Shown here piece after piece: positions 1-12,330 of a stretch of 64,000 nt of DNA. This stretch comes from Norana najaformis (taxonomy: Eukaryota; Annelida; Clitellata; Crassiclitellata; Hormogastridae): NCBI GenBank assembly GCA_964023275.1, contig OZ029915.1, positions 32,777,989-32,841,988 on the forward strand, read 5' to 3'. The number at the start of each line of letters is the position of its first letter. Position 1 is the first letter of the stretch. The translations under genes and the position numbers were made by a program. The notes under the pieces were generated by a model. It saw nothing but the letters and a program-made list of their open reading frames with translations. It did no database searches and was not told where the DNA came from.

Positions 1-309
1 TGGGTTTCAGGGGCGAAACCCCTGGTATGGGGTCAAGATCGAAATAGGCCTAATGCAGACAGACACAAAGCCCAAAGCTCGGAAGACAAAAGATGAGAAA
101 TGTCGCTAATATTTTTTACAATGGAATGTCAACTTAAGTATACACAGCAGTTATATGACAGTAATGCTAAAGCAGCGCAATATGAGCACATAATTATTTA
201 TTCGACAATGAACTTGCCGAAAATGTTCTCCCTGATTGTACTTCTTCTAGCAAACTTAGCCGCTAGTGTAGGTTTCAGATTACCTGTCATTTACTTCAGT
301 TTTTATCAC

Positions 310-1310
310 TCTAATCTAATCTAAGAACTTCTATAGCGCCACTCTAATGATGCTCAAGGCATCATTCGATGGTCGCTGCTAAAAAATCATTGTCAAAGTC
401 AAATTCCATGGTGAGTCCGGGTCGAAAAGCCTAAGAGGAGCCCAGAAGACACAGAGACAGCCTACGGAGGAAATGAGTTCAGGAAGAGGTGAGTTTTTAG
501 TCGAGGTCTGAAGGCCGAAACAGACTTTGCCGAGCGAACATTTGCCGGAAGAGAGTTACAGAGGCTAGGACCAGCGACAGAAAAGACACGCCTGCCAAGA
601 GCTGTTCTTGTCCACGGAATAGTCAGATTTACATAGCTAGAAGACCTGGTCGAGTAGAGATAAATCTTGGGAGTCAGTACGTGCAGAGCGAAGATAGTGA
701 GGTTGGCTGAAATGTAGAGTCTTGAATACAATTAGTCCAGTCTTGAACAATATGCCCTTTTCTACGGACAACCAATGCAACGCATTTAAGATTGGTGATG
801 TATGATCATATTATGGAGTTTTAGTGATAGCTCTTGCCAATGTATTTTGGACTCTTTGAAGCTTCAACAAATTAGCTTTAGAAATGCCAGTAAGAACGAG
901 TTGCAGTAGTCAAGACGGCTGGAGACTAGAGCATTAGCCAAACAAACCAGGGCAGAGAAGGGAATGTGGTGCCTAATCCTACGGATATCACGAATGTGGT
1001 AGTGGGCAGACCTACATATAGAATTAATATGTTCATTGAATGACAGGTTGGAGTCAAATACAACACCCAAATTGCGGGTTGAACAGTTGAGTTGTACGAC
1101 CCAGATGCCTAGATGGACGGAAGTCAAAGAATTAAATTTAGTCAGTTGCTGTGAGGTTCCAAAAAGGAGAAACTCAGTTTTGGATGGGTTTAAGAGCAAT
1201 CCATTTTCTGCCATACATGACTGAACTTGGTTTAAGACTTTAGTGTCAGAACAGAGAGTTGAGTCACTTGCCTTAAATGCAGACTGTGTAAATGAAAACA
1301 AATTCATATT
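310..1310 (-). mobile_element. Non-LTR retrotransposon (LINE) 3' fragment, decayed
   Basis: Minus-strand frames at 1307-864 and 731-462 read as the C-terminal half of a CR1/Jockey-like reverse transcriptase. Visible pieces include LLNPSKTEFLLF, RNLGVVFDSNLSF, SSRLDYCNS and, in another frame, FSVAGPSLCNSLPANVRS. The two pieces are separated by frameshifts, so the copy is dead and 5'-truncated. Its 3' end lies at the left (about 310) in a short AATCTA-type repeat with a 'tatagcgcc' motif, as in the copies at 23024-23210 and 46690-48140. Family assignment is inferred from the RT motifs; the clade is uncertain. Confidence 0.8.
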
Positions 1311-1319
1311 TTACATTTC

Positions 1320-3004
1320 ATATTGTTGTAATACAGCATTTGTATAGCGCCTCGCATAACCTCTCAAAAGCTCTCTAAATTTATTAATTACTCATTTATA
1401 ACCGGATGTCAACACAAAGAGGCACTATATAATCCGCTTACGTGATTCTTTTCTTGTACCTATACAGATGGGACGGATAGTTGAGTCAACTATGAAAATT
1501 TTCTATACCTGGAGTTGAACATTGGGAAACTAAGTAACTGGCTTTCAATTTCACCTCACTGCATCTACACCAAACAATGATGAAAAGCTGATGAGCCTAC
1601 CTCCACAAGTGCAATTTCACCATCAATACTGTCATCTAGTCGTTTACGTTTTATACCAAATTTATCTATTTTCGTATCACCAAATTCAAACGCAATGTGC
1701 CTAAATTTTACTTGTTCAAAATTAACGAAATCTTATATCCATATACTTAACAGAGGGCGCTTTCTTCGGCTAGCGATGCAGAGACTGTGTGGGGATTATA
1801 ATTATAAAGGGCGACTATACGAATATGGGTATATATATGTATCCACCTCATATTTACAAAACCATATGTACATAAGGTACATGTATATGGTTTTGTAACT
1901 GAAGAGACTAATTTAGCCCGGTTGGCTTACATCTCTACTGCCTGACTGGTCGAAGATGACATCCAGATGGCGATGGCCTTGATGTGAGGGCCAGCTGTTT
2001 GACCTGCATTCCATTAATTTTTCAGGGTCCTGTCAAACATTGCTATAGATTGGCGACCTGTGTGGCTTAAAGTCTGTATGTCCAACTGCCTGTGACTCAG
2101 TTGGCTTGGTCAACCTGCATATAATTATAAATACATATGTACCGTTGTAGTACATATTCATGTATCTATATTTTTGTCTGTCTACCTAAGCAAAAGTAGG
2201 CATAGACAGCAATACCTAGAGAGGTACAATCGGAAATTACGGACTGGCATTGTTTACTAACGTCTTAAAGTGAAGACCGACAACTAAAATTGCCACTCCA
2301 GAGCTGCCTTGTACTGATTTAACAGCTAAAATATTGCCGGGGCCCAACTAATGGCCGGGCCCCCAGGCTCAAAATATTGCCGGGGCCCGGGCCCCAGGGG
2401 CACCCATAGGATCGACGCCACTGCTTGGAGTTGAGAGTCCAGCATGCACACCCATTTGTATATGTACCATTATTTGTTAAGCATGCAAGCAAAGATTTCA
2501 GATTAAATGTATAAGAAAAATTATAAACAGAGCATCATGAATCTGAATCTCTGACTGTTATTTTTGTTTGTTACAAGTGTCAGATGAAACCAGTGGCTTC
2601 TTTTTTGATAATTTTAATGAGATCTATAACAGGTGATCTACTGATCTGTAACACACAAATGGTGTGTGACTTCTAGTTAGAAGGAATATCACACAGTGCT
2701 CTTAAATTGCCCCTGAAGTTAACATTGTGCATTGCACTCATGATAAGTAATTTAAATAAATAAATAGATAGATAAATAAATAGTTAATTTAGTGCCATGC
2801 TGTGTGACAGCAACCGATAGCTGAATTGACTGAATTTAGAATCTGACATAATATTCTTCAAGTTGAAAGTCTTTCCAGTGATTAATTGTAAGATGAAACT
2901 TGTTTGGGAAAAGTGTTTACCTATTTTTAACTGCAAGTAAATTTGTTGGAGTAATGTCTAGTTGAACCTTGGATATAATGCTCTGCATGAATGTTTTCTT
3001 CAAG
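1320..3004. other. No gene seen; probable intron of gene A or upstream DNA
   Basis: I see no conserved coding block here. It holds an imperfect hairpin at about 1855-1897 (arms reading ACAAAACCATATG and its complement), a short TAAA/TAGA microsatellite at 2755-2785 and the GC-rich block at 2325-2425. No exon resembling the allosteric or HD segment that must precede the exon at 3005 was found, so the 5' exons of gene A probably lie left of the window. Confidence 0.5.
2325..2425. repeat. GC-rich direct repeat, possible hAT-type transposon end
   Basis: The 18-base string AAAATATTGCCGGGGCCC occurs twice, about 41 bases apart, within a block of GGGCCC runs. The block ends in GGCGTCGATCC on the complement, preceded by CAGT, which resembles the CAGTGGCG start of many hAT terminal inverted repeats. 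No matching left end was found nearby, so this is only a suggestion. Confidence 0.3.
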
Positions 3005-6000
3005 GACATGGGCCATTCTCACATATGTTTGATGGAGTTTTCATTCCAAAAGTCAGTGGAAAGCGAGAGTGGAAGGTAAGTGCAACTGTTGACTTTGGAA
3101 AATTAAACAAATTGCAGTATTGTTCATGAATATTAATATTTTAGAAGATTAAAGAATGCACTATGGTTCTTAAAAGAAGATTAATATTTGTTTGATAAAA
3201 CATTTTCTGAGATTCTCAGTAGTTAAGTATCATTATAAATTGGCTTCAGATGATGACTAAAATGTCTGTCTCCTAACTAAATTATTTTGGTAATTTGATA
3301 ATGTAGTGCTGCAGTTGTTTTCATTTCTGTGGGGCAGCTTGAAGTCCCACTGTTAGTAATAGCACCACTCATTTTCCTATGCAGTAGTAGTATTAGCGGC
3401 ATTTATTCAAACTGACCTCATATATGGTTGAAATGATGAATGTTTAGCCAGTTAGAAAGAGACGGGTTCTAGTTGCTTGCCATGTTATCAGTGCTGAAGT
3501 TTAATAAAATTTTGATTGAGTAAAGTTTCATCTAAACTTTGCATAATATAACTTATGACTGAAACTAGCTGGCTTACTTTTTGTGCTTTAGCATAAGGTT
3601 TGTCATCTGCACTCAGAGGGCCAGGTGCCTGCCCAAATGGTGGCACCCAGGCTGTGAATCGTATAACCCTTAGCCTGGCCAAGGAAGCATAATGATTAGT
3701 TTAAACAGATTGCTGTATTAGTAACAGGCTCATGACTCAATAATACGATGTTGTATGTGGCCTGTGAAGTCATGGGGTGGGGTATCGGGTTGCAGTAGAG
3801 AGTTATCAATCAGTGAAGCTTGTAAAATAACAAACTTCTTTAGTCTTTGGAAGTCAATAGAAATTATTTGCTGTCATAATGGATGGCTGAAAGATATATT
3901 GGCTTGTGGGTAAGGTGACTGCTTGACTTTGAATTAGACCTAAGTGCATGTAGTGATGCATTGGACAATTGATTTATTATCCTACAATGGTGTGGCAGGC
4001 AGTTGGGTACCTCCTCAGAATGGATTCAAGTACCCAGGCCATATTTTAAAAAACTTTTGACACCTATTTAGCATATACTTTGTTTAATTTTGCCAGCATG
4101 AACACGCCTCAGTGAAGATGTTTCAATACCTTGTGGAAGTTAACAACTTGCACAAAGAATTTGAAAAATGGAAACTGAATGAAGAGGACTTAATTTTCAT
4201 CACAGAGCAAATTGCAGGACCATCAGAAACCACCAATGCAAAGGTTGGTCACTCACTCATTTACTGTTAGTTAACTTAGAATGCAATTCAGTTGATAGTT
4301 TGGTCTGTCATCATAAACAGGTGTCAGATATTGCATTCTGAAGTAACCATAACAGACAATTTCTTTGAAGCACCTCTACAGAAGAGCATCATAGTTTAAG
4401 TACTCCCTCTATTATGGAAATCAAGCATGCTCAGAATATAGGAGGTGATCCATTCATAGTACTGTAATCATTTGTGAAATACATGGAAAAGTGTCTTTAA
4501 GATGAACTGCTAGTCTGAATATGGGGAGAAAATCAGCAAAGAACTGATCAAGAAAGAGTTTCAAATGAATTGAAAGGCTGAGAAAGAGTGAAATATGGTG
4601 GAAATCAATTCTGGGAATAAATAACTAGACAGTTTTATATAAATATTTTCTTTTATTGTGGGGCAGTTAGTTTACATAACTGTACAATGAATCGTCTTTG
4701 TCACATTGGACTAAGTTTTGAATCTGTTTTCGCCCAGCTCTTTAGAATTTCTCAGGTTTTTGGGGCAGATTGGTCTGTTGGTTAGCATTGAAGACTATCA
4801 ACTCAGAGGTCAGAGGATCAGATTCCTTCCTGGAAAGATATATTATTTCTAGATTTCTGGATTTGACTAGTGCCCCTTAGCAGACTTGACCATGAAATGA
4901 TCATGTTCACTGCACAGTGTCAGTGGGAAGATCAGAAGGCTAATAAGAAAATAAAGTTGCCTATATTTCATACCCACAGCTGCCTCTAAGGTTTGTCATA
5001 AGGGACTAACTACTCTTCCTCTGTGTCATGTCATTTTTCACATCATTCAGTTTTCTAATTATTTTATTTGTTTGTTTTGTTGTTTCAGGAAAGTTGGCCA
5101 TATAAAGGTCGACCTAGAGAAAAAGGTTTTCTTTATGAGGTTTGTGAGTTTACATAAATTTCATGTAGTTCTTTCGACTGTAGTTTTGTTGATGTTTTGT
5201 TTCTGTATGCAGCTCTGAACGTTTATGTTCGTGCAGTCAGTCATTCTAGCTAAAGTCAGAATTCACTTTTTCAAACAGGTTAAAATAGCTGTCAAGTTTG
5301 ATTTATTGATGAGGAACCTACTTCTGATATTCGTACAATTCTGTTAAGTTTTTGAATAATTTCACATTTGCTTTAGCATAGAAAGCCAAGTCACTGTATG
5401 TATGTATCCATGTATGTAAATATGTATGCATGTATAAATGATTGAATGAATAAATGAATGAACGAGTGTATGATGTATGTATGCTTTCATCTTTTATGAA
5501 TCTCACAACCTTGTCAGACTGTTGCAAGTCCTGACAAAAATAAGTTGAATATAAAAAATTTGATCCAAAACAAGTTCCACTGTTATGCAACTGGCTCTAA
5601 ATGATGCATTTGTGTGCATGTATTTGTGTTTATGTATGTAGGTGGTGGCAAACAAGCGTAATGGGATAGATGTCGACAAGTGGGACTATTTTGCACGGGA
5701 TTGCCATCATCTGGGAATCCGCAGCAACTTTGACCACAACCGGTTTATGAAATTCGCCAGAGTCCTTGAAGTTGATGGACAGCTTCAAATCTGCAGCCGA
5801 GACAAGGTTGGCCTCTGTCTGCTCGTAGAACATGCCATATCAATGAGATGGTCTTAGATTGTGTGAGGAACATTTTTCTTGTGATAGGCTCAAGGAAAAT
5901 AAAGCATGTACATTTCTTAACCTGATGTCTGGCAACATGCATAGTCGGAGTGCTAATAGGTTGTTGTGGATAATAAAGCACACCAAAGTGGCCTGTAATC

Positions 6001-9000
6001 AGACAATACAAGATCCTTTGTAGCAACTGATCAGAATTGTTTACGAATATACTTCGAAAATGCACAGTTTAGTCTTTGAGCATTCTAACAACACTAGAGC
6101 CCATGTTAGCCAACTTTTGAGAATGTGGGTAGCATTAATAGAGCACCCTGAACTTTGACACGTATTCAGCCTGGATATTTCCTCAAAACAGCAACTTTAA
6201 CAAAGCTTTGTTTAATAAAGGTTCAAGTCTTTGATGATTTGGTGACAACTAGCCAAATGCTTCACACAAAGCCAAGAATACTAAGAGCATTATATCGACT
6301 ACTGGCCTGGTTAGCTACATTGATTAAAACATATGTCAAGGCGCCTCTGTATGTGAGGATGCTGGTTTGCATACCGATTGTGGCTGTATTTCAGAGATTT
6401 AAATCTCGGGCTAGCACAGTCCTTATGTGAGGACCTTAGTGGCATGACACCCATTCAAACGGGCAGCATTGGTGAAGGATCTCGCCCTAGCATTTAATTG
6501 AAGAATGAACAGGGTTGAGGCTATATAAAAAAACACTACAGAAAAAACAAGTACATTTATTGTTGTCTGTAATGTATTGTGTTGGGGATGTGTTTTTTAG
6601 GAAGTGGGCAACTGCTATGATATGTTCTATACTCGAAATGTGCTTCACAGACGAGCATACCAACACAAAAACACTAAAATCATTGAGAACATGTAAGTAC
6701 ATCTAGATACAATTAACACTCGGAACTAGTGCAACCAAAATTAATTATAATTAGCTATCTTCTACTGCCTGCACTGAATATTGATGTGTTGAATGCATGT
6801 ATTTGGTACGTATTTATGTTTATATGTATGTACTAAAGTATTTATATGTGCTTTTACATGTCAGAGATGCTGAACTATGACTAACTGACATAGAGACATT
6901 TTTGCCTACCTTGGATTTTGGGATGGGAGAATTATTTGGAAAAATCTACACAAAACTGCTGAACTTGGAACATGTCTATTAAACCAGAAATTGTTGCATT
7001 GCAGTTGTTGATGCATTAAGAAGCAATGCAGGCCCTAGTTATTTATTTGCCTAGTTATTTATATTCTGTGTTTCAGGATCACAGAAGCAATGCTGCTTGC
7101 TAATGATCATCTATTTATCACCAACAAAGAAGGGTATGATTACTCATGATGCAAGTAAATAAAATCTTTACCTATATGAGTGTGACCTTGAGGTCGAACG
7201 TCTACCACTATTTCCATCCACGGTTCGTTAATACGTGCTTGCAATGACTTTGGCTCCCAATGACTGCATCTAAGTGGGACTGCACTGTACTACTAGAGCA
7301 TAGTTGGGCGAAACCATTGATTTAGTTCAATGTTTTAACTGGATGCTGGCCTGAAACTTGGTGAATAATTAGCAAAAATGGTTGCCAACTAGATTAGTAT
7401 TTTATTAATTTAACTGTTTTGGCTTTCATGCTGCTAATCTTTAATTTACTTGGTAAAGAAACTCTTCTAGTAACAGTTCAACAATCTGCAATCCAGAATC
7501 CATGAATGCTTAACCTTTATCGTCTTTGCCTTTTAATTTGGCTGCAGGAAACTTTTTAAAATCTCGGACACAATTAACGACATGTCTGCTTACACTAAAC
7601 TGAATGATGGAATCTTTCACATGATACTCTACTCAACTGATGAGAAACTTAAAGAGGCACGCGAGATCCTGGAAAGAGTGGAACGTCGTGAGCTGTACAA
7701 GTTTATTGGGCAGACAAAGCCTGCTCAACCAGGAACTCTACAGGTATGGTTAATGAACTGAAGAGAACTACAGTACTCAATCAAATTATACAGGTAATGC
7801 ATTTAAACCAGGAGACTGTCAATTTTCAGGCACACAAACATTCTTCTTCGTCATCGGACACCCGCTTTTAAAAGGTACAGTAAAGGTACCAAGGTTGTTT
7901 ATATGGCTCTAAGGAACTCCCCAGAAGCTTGGTCTTGGGTTTTGGAGGATCCTTCTTGTAATGCATGTAATACTGAACCAAGACAATACTGGGCTCCCAT
8001 ATATTCTCAGTTTCAAAATTTTGTATTTGCTGTCCATTTCTGGATGTTTTGTAGAGTTCTGTCATACAGGTCTAGTTAAGGTTGTGGGAAAGACCTAGAT
8101 TTTGGAAGATGAAACGATCTACCAAAATGCTGCAGATTGAAATGATCCTAGTTTGAGTGATTGCCATCCACGCAGTGTGAGGTTATTTTTCAATTTCAAA
8201 CTGTCACATTTTACACTGAATGAAAAATAACCTCCACTAATCAGCCTCTTCTTAAGTCATAGCACTACATGATTACATGTATATGCAAAACTAAAAACAT
8301 GTATAGTGTAAGGCATGATGGTTTTCTTCTGACTACTTTGCGATGTTTAACTTTATGCGAATAAATGTGTCTTATTTGGTTGTTTAAGTATTCTGAAGAT
8401 GAAATACGTGAAAAAATTGCATCATTCTCACGTGAAATTTCACCTGCCACTCCACTCAGTCTTTTGGATATCATTGTTCAGGTTAGGTGTAATGTGACAT
8501 TGATTTCATGCTTAATAATTTAATATGGTGGGTTCTGATTGTTCTGAAATTATCTTATTATTATTACCTGGTATTTATTATTTCTGTATTTATTAAATGC
8601 CACTGTCTAATTACTAAGCATCAACTGAGGGCAGTCAACAATGTGAGTGAAGGACTTGTTCAAGGTCTCTTCACAGTAACCCTAACCCTCTCAGCAGAGG
8701 CTTGAACATGTAATCTCTGTGTTACAAGCTGAACGCTCTAACCGTTTGGCTATTGTACCCTAAAATTATCTATAATTCTTTGACATGGCTTAAGATTTTG
8801 ACTAATGGAGAGCACATCTACCGTAGTTGCAAGTCCAACTAGCCAAAAAATGGACAGTTTACACAGGGAATTCCATTATACAACACCAAGAACACAACTG
8901 TAGATAAAAATGTGCTGTAAAATCTTGGAAATATCTTTCACAAGTGCAGTAGGGTGATCAAAAGATATGTCTCTGTGACTTACTTGAGCTATACATAGAG

Positions 9001-12000
9001 TGAACAACCTCTCATGGCCAACACAAGTAAATTTTAAAAAATTGTAAATATAGGCTACCAGTTATTCTGTAGCAACCGTATGGCCTTGACCCTGCTCATT
9101 TTTTATTGTGTAAAATCTTTCACCACCTCTGCCCATTTAAATGGGTGCCACACCATTTAAGGTCCCTGTGTGTGGACTATGCTAACCCGAGATTAAAATC
9201 TATGAAACATAACCACTATCGCTATGCGAACCAACATCCTGACGACACTCAATTGTTCATCTCTTTTTCTCCATACGGTTACCGAGATCTCCTCATGGAT
9301 GACATCTAATCTCCTGTGCTTGAACCCATACAAAACCGAATTCATACTTACAGGCCTACGCGACCAGCTCAAGAAAATTTCAGATTCCTCTATCTCTCTC
9401 AGCCTGGACTCTGCCTGCACACACGCCTTTAACACTAACTTCCGTCCATAACCAAGGTGTGATCTTTGACCAAAACCTCAGCTTCTCTGATTACATTACC
9501 CATCTCTCCCGCTCTTGCTTTATGCATATACGTGACCGCAGACTCCACCCTATGCTCGAATTTAAAACTGCATCAACCATCGCCACATCCATAGTTCATG
9601 CTAAATTAGACTGTTGCAATTCACTATTCCTGAACATAGGCTCCACCCAAATAAGCCGCCTTCAAGCCATACAGAATGCTCTTGCTCGTGCTGTCACCAA
9701 AACCCCCAAACACCATCACATAACTCCTGTTCTTAAATCACTACACTGGCTTAAAATACCTGAACGAATTGAGTACAAAGTCCTATCACTTACCTACAAC
9801 ACACTTCAATCTTCCCAACCCTCCTCTCTGTCAGTTATTTACAATACTACCACTTCGCTCAACCCACTCCTCTTCTGCCCTAATACTTCTCCGTCCTCCC
9901 GTCACCTCATCCTTAAAATTTGTTAATCGCTCCATAGCTGCCCCACCACTCTGGAATAAACTCCCCCAGAACTGTGACAGTTTTCTGACCCATCATACAA
10001 ACTCATCGATGCTCCACCGCTTGCAATTTCTGCTTCAGCCTTTCACTCAAAACTGAAAACATTCCTCTTTCACAGATCCTATCCTGACACCCCTTCTTCC
10101 TCTTATCTCTCTGTCCTCTCCAACCCCAAACACCTCCCCCCCATAGCTGCCACACTGTCTCTCGGCTTGACTTTTGGATCTTGACCTGGAACTGAACCCT
10201 TTTTACCTATCAATTTTGTTTTGACTGAGCGCCTGTGAATAAGCTGGTCCACGCGGCGTGGCTTTCGTTGGGCGCTGTAGAAATCTCAGAATTACGATTA
10301 CGATCCTCGTACATAGAGGTGCCTTGATGTACGCTTTAACCTATGCAGCTAAACCCTAGTGCATTTAAAGCATTGTGTAACCATGTGTGCTACCTTGTAA
10401 TCTGTTTAAAATGCTCAAATACTACTGTTAATCTCATCAGAAAGGAAGTTTTGTGGCTTTTGCCTTACATGCAACTTTTAACTTTGACCTTGGATTTTGA
10501 TGTTATTATAGATTGTCAGGTATGATTATGGAATGAGAAAAGACAACCCAGTGGATCACATACGTTTTTACAAAAAGTCGGACCCAACACAGCCAATACG
10601 TGTCAGGCAGCAACAGGTTTGAATTAACTCAAGTTGTGATGAAGTAAAACTTAGCTGGCTGAAGTAATAGAAACTGCTAGTCCTTGGTTTGTATCCATTT
10701 AAGCCTATGTATAGGCTACCTTAAGCTGGAAGTGATGCCTTGTTGGCATAGTGAGAATCAGCTTTAGTATCTGTCCTTGTCTAAGACATTGTAATTGTAA
10801 TTTGACATTTATAAAGCGCCACTTCAAGAATAGACTCATCAGAGACGCTCCTGACCCGAACCAGTGAGACCACTGTCAAATAATACAGACTTCAGGCGCT
10901 TGCGAAACTGCGGAAGAGACAAACTGAGGCATTCAAGCCGGAGCTCTCGGGAAAGGCAATTCCAGCTACTAGGTCCAATGTAGGCAAAGCTTCTAGACTG
11001 TGCTGTAGCAGTGTGCATACGAGGGACAGTCAGGAGTCCAAGGGAGGCCGACCGGAGAGTGCTATGGCCTGGAACCAAGGAGACCGGCATATTAGTCGGT
11101 GTGGCAGGCAACAACACAACTGGCAGGAGTGCAAGGAAAGGAGCAAGAGAGGCCAAGCAAGGAAAGTAAGTAGTTTATTGCTCCAGAAAAATAAGAACAG
11201 AATAAAACATTGCACATAACAGAAAGAATATACTTGTTAGGATGAAAAAGGTCTACCCAAAAGGGACCAACGTCCCGCTAATATAGGGCAACCTATTACA
11301 CGATAATATAACAATAGCTAATGTCCAACCGTTGAGCAGCCAATCAATTCTTAACTAAATGAGAATAACAACTGTCAATAAAGAAAGAAATGGCCTAATA
11401 CTTTGGCATAACAAAAATTCAGATAAATTATACATTATATATAGTTAATATCATATATATGAGCAACTAATTAATTCTTAACTAATGGGATGAGACTGGA
11501 GCTAAGCACAAATTAGTTGAGTTTTGTTCAATGATAATTGCTAATCTGTTAAACAGCTTGTGTTGATTTCTGACTTTCTGTCACTTTTTTGTCCTTCATT
11601 AGGTTTCTCAGATGTTGCCACAGACTTTTAGCGAAGAGCGCGTTCAAGTTTACTTCAAAAAGCGAGAAGTAGAAGCTGTCACCTTGGCAACTAAGTGCTT
11701 CCAGCACTTCTGCGATGCAAATAAAATGATGCCACCAAAGGTATTTCATTACTGACAGAAGTGTTTCTTGTCAGCACTTTTTAGTGACAGAATTAAAAAC
11801 ATGGCAGTACATGAGAATTTCTCAAAATTCACAAATCAAAAGCACATTTAACCTTAAATATCACAATTAACTTTGATTCTCTTTACCATTAGTACTGTTT
11901 TTTTGTAAACCCAGAAATCACCTTAGCAAAATTTATCATTTGGCAAATTTGCTTTTATCAATTGCAGAGTGGTGACCCAGGATCAGTGGACATGACGCCA

Positions 12001-12102
12001 GACAAAAGTGATCATGGGCAGGTCAAGCCCAGTGTCCCCGTGGATTCGGATAAAGTACTGGAGGCAAGAAGAAATATCTTCCCCATGCACACAAACAATT
12101 GA
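3005..12102 (+). CDS. SAMHD1-like: SAMHD1-like dNTP triphosphohydrolase, gene A (3' part, 11 exons)
   Basis: Predicted HD-domain deoxynucleoside triphosphate triphosphohydrolase, which in the SAMHD1 family cleaves dNTPs to deoxynucleosides plus triphosphate as a dNTP/GTP-activated tetramer. Exons, each with GT/AG borders and consistent phase: 3005-3075, 4097-4243, 5089-5139, 5642-5806, 6601-6692, 7077-7133, 7548-7743, 8389-8481, 10512-10616, 11603-11740, 11968-12102 (stop TGA 12100-12102). Together they give about 415 residues. Landmarks are [11 protein letters not shown] just after the HD pair, [42 protein letters not shown] with the metal-binding Asp (human D311 equivalent), YQHK of the allosteric region, and [13 protein letters not shown] near the C-terminus. 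It resembles vertebrate SAMHD1 more closely than gene B does, for example in keeping CHH after FARD. The acceptor at 10511 is chosen because the next AG gives an immediate stop. The allosteric and HD exons are not in the window. Confidence 0.9.
5395..5490. repeat. ATGT/GAAT microsatellite in gene A intron
   Basis: Run of TATG/TGTA and GAATGAAT-type short repeats inside the intron between exons 5089-5139 and 5642-5806. No other function visible. Confidence 0.7.
6230..6530 (-). repeat. Interspersed SINE-like repeat R1, copy 1
   Basis: Read on the minus strand, this matches the repeats at 9060-9240 plus 10303-10385 and at 42180-42350. Shared features are a CCTC(A/G)ACCC head, a GAGATCCTTCACC stretch, CCCGAGATT and a GAGGCGCCTTGA tail. 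It lies in the gene A intron 5807-6600. I cannot place it in a known family. Confidence 0.6.
9060..10385 (+). repeat. Interspersed repeat R1, copy 2, split by a LINE
   Basis: The two halves, 9060-9240 and 10303-10385, together align with the uninterrupted R1 copy at 6230-6530. The interruption is the LINE at 9241-10302. The pentamer ATCCT at the junction occurs on both sides (9236-9240 and 10303-10307). Confidence 0.65.
9241..10302 (+). mobile_element. 5'-truncated LINE inserted in R1 (family with ATTACG tail)
   Basis: Encodes, with frameshifts, the C-terminal RT region seen intact at 49150-50664: [55 protein letters not shown] and [19 protein letters not shown]. The 3' UTR ends in ATTACGATTACG, then the target duplication ATCCT. 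The open stretch 9459-9926 is RT coding, but the copy is broken and begins inside the RT domain. It lies in the gene A intron 8482-10511. Confidence 0.85.
10795..11160 (-). mobile_element. LINE 3' fragment in gene A intron
   Basis: Minus-strand frame 11156-10839 ends with an RT-type C-terminus ([18 protein letters not shown], then [18 protein letters not shown]). The 3' end at the left carries an ATTGTAATTGTAATTT tail followed by a 'tataaagcgcc' motif. Similar ends occur at 22800-23500 and 37130-37650. It lies between exons 10512-10616 and 11603-11740. Confidence 0.7.
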
Positions 12103-12324
12103 TTTCAGGGAGCACTTGGCAGCAGAAATGACATGCAGTCAAGAACTTGCTTCAGTATCTGTTGCCGGGTTAATCGGGGAACTCCTTAAACCCTGGAATT
12201 ATGCAGAAAATCCTGAAATTAAATTTTTGTATGTGGGAAAGTGGTAAATTAGGTGTAACATGTAAGTTTGTGTATTTGTACAAAATTCCTCTCTTAGGCT
12301 GAATATTTCAATTTTAAAACAGAT

Positions 12325-12330
12325 AATAAA
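12325..12330 (+). terminator. Candidate poly(A) signal of gene A
   Basis: AATAAA about 220 bases past the TGA of gene A, in AT-rich DNA. It is the first canonical hexamer after the stop; assignment is by position only. Confidence 0.5.

Noticed and set aside
12008..12247. 79-codon frame overlapping the end of gene A
   Set aside because: Out-of-frame shadow of the last gene A exon; the in-frame reading ends at TGA 12100-12102.
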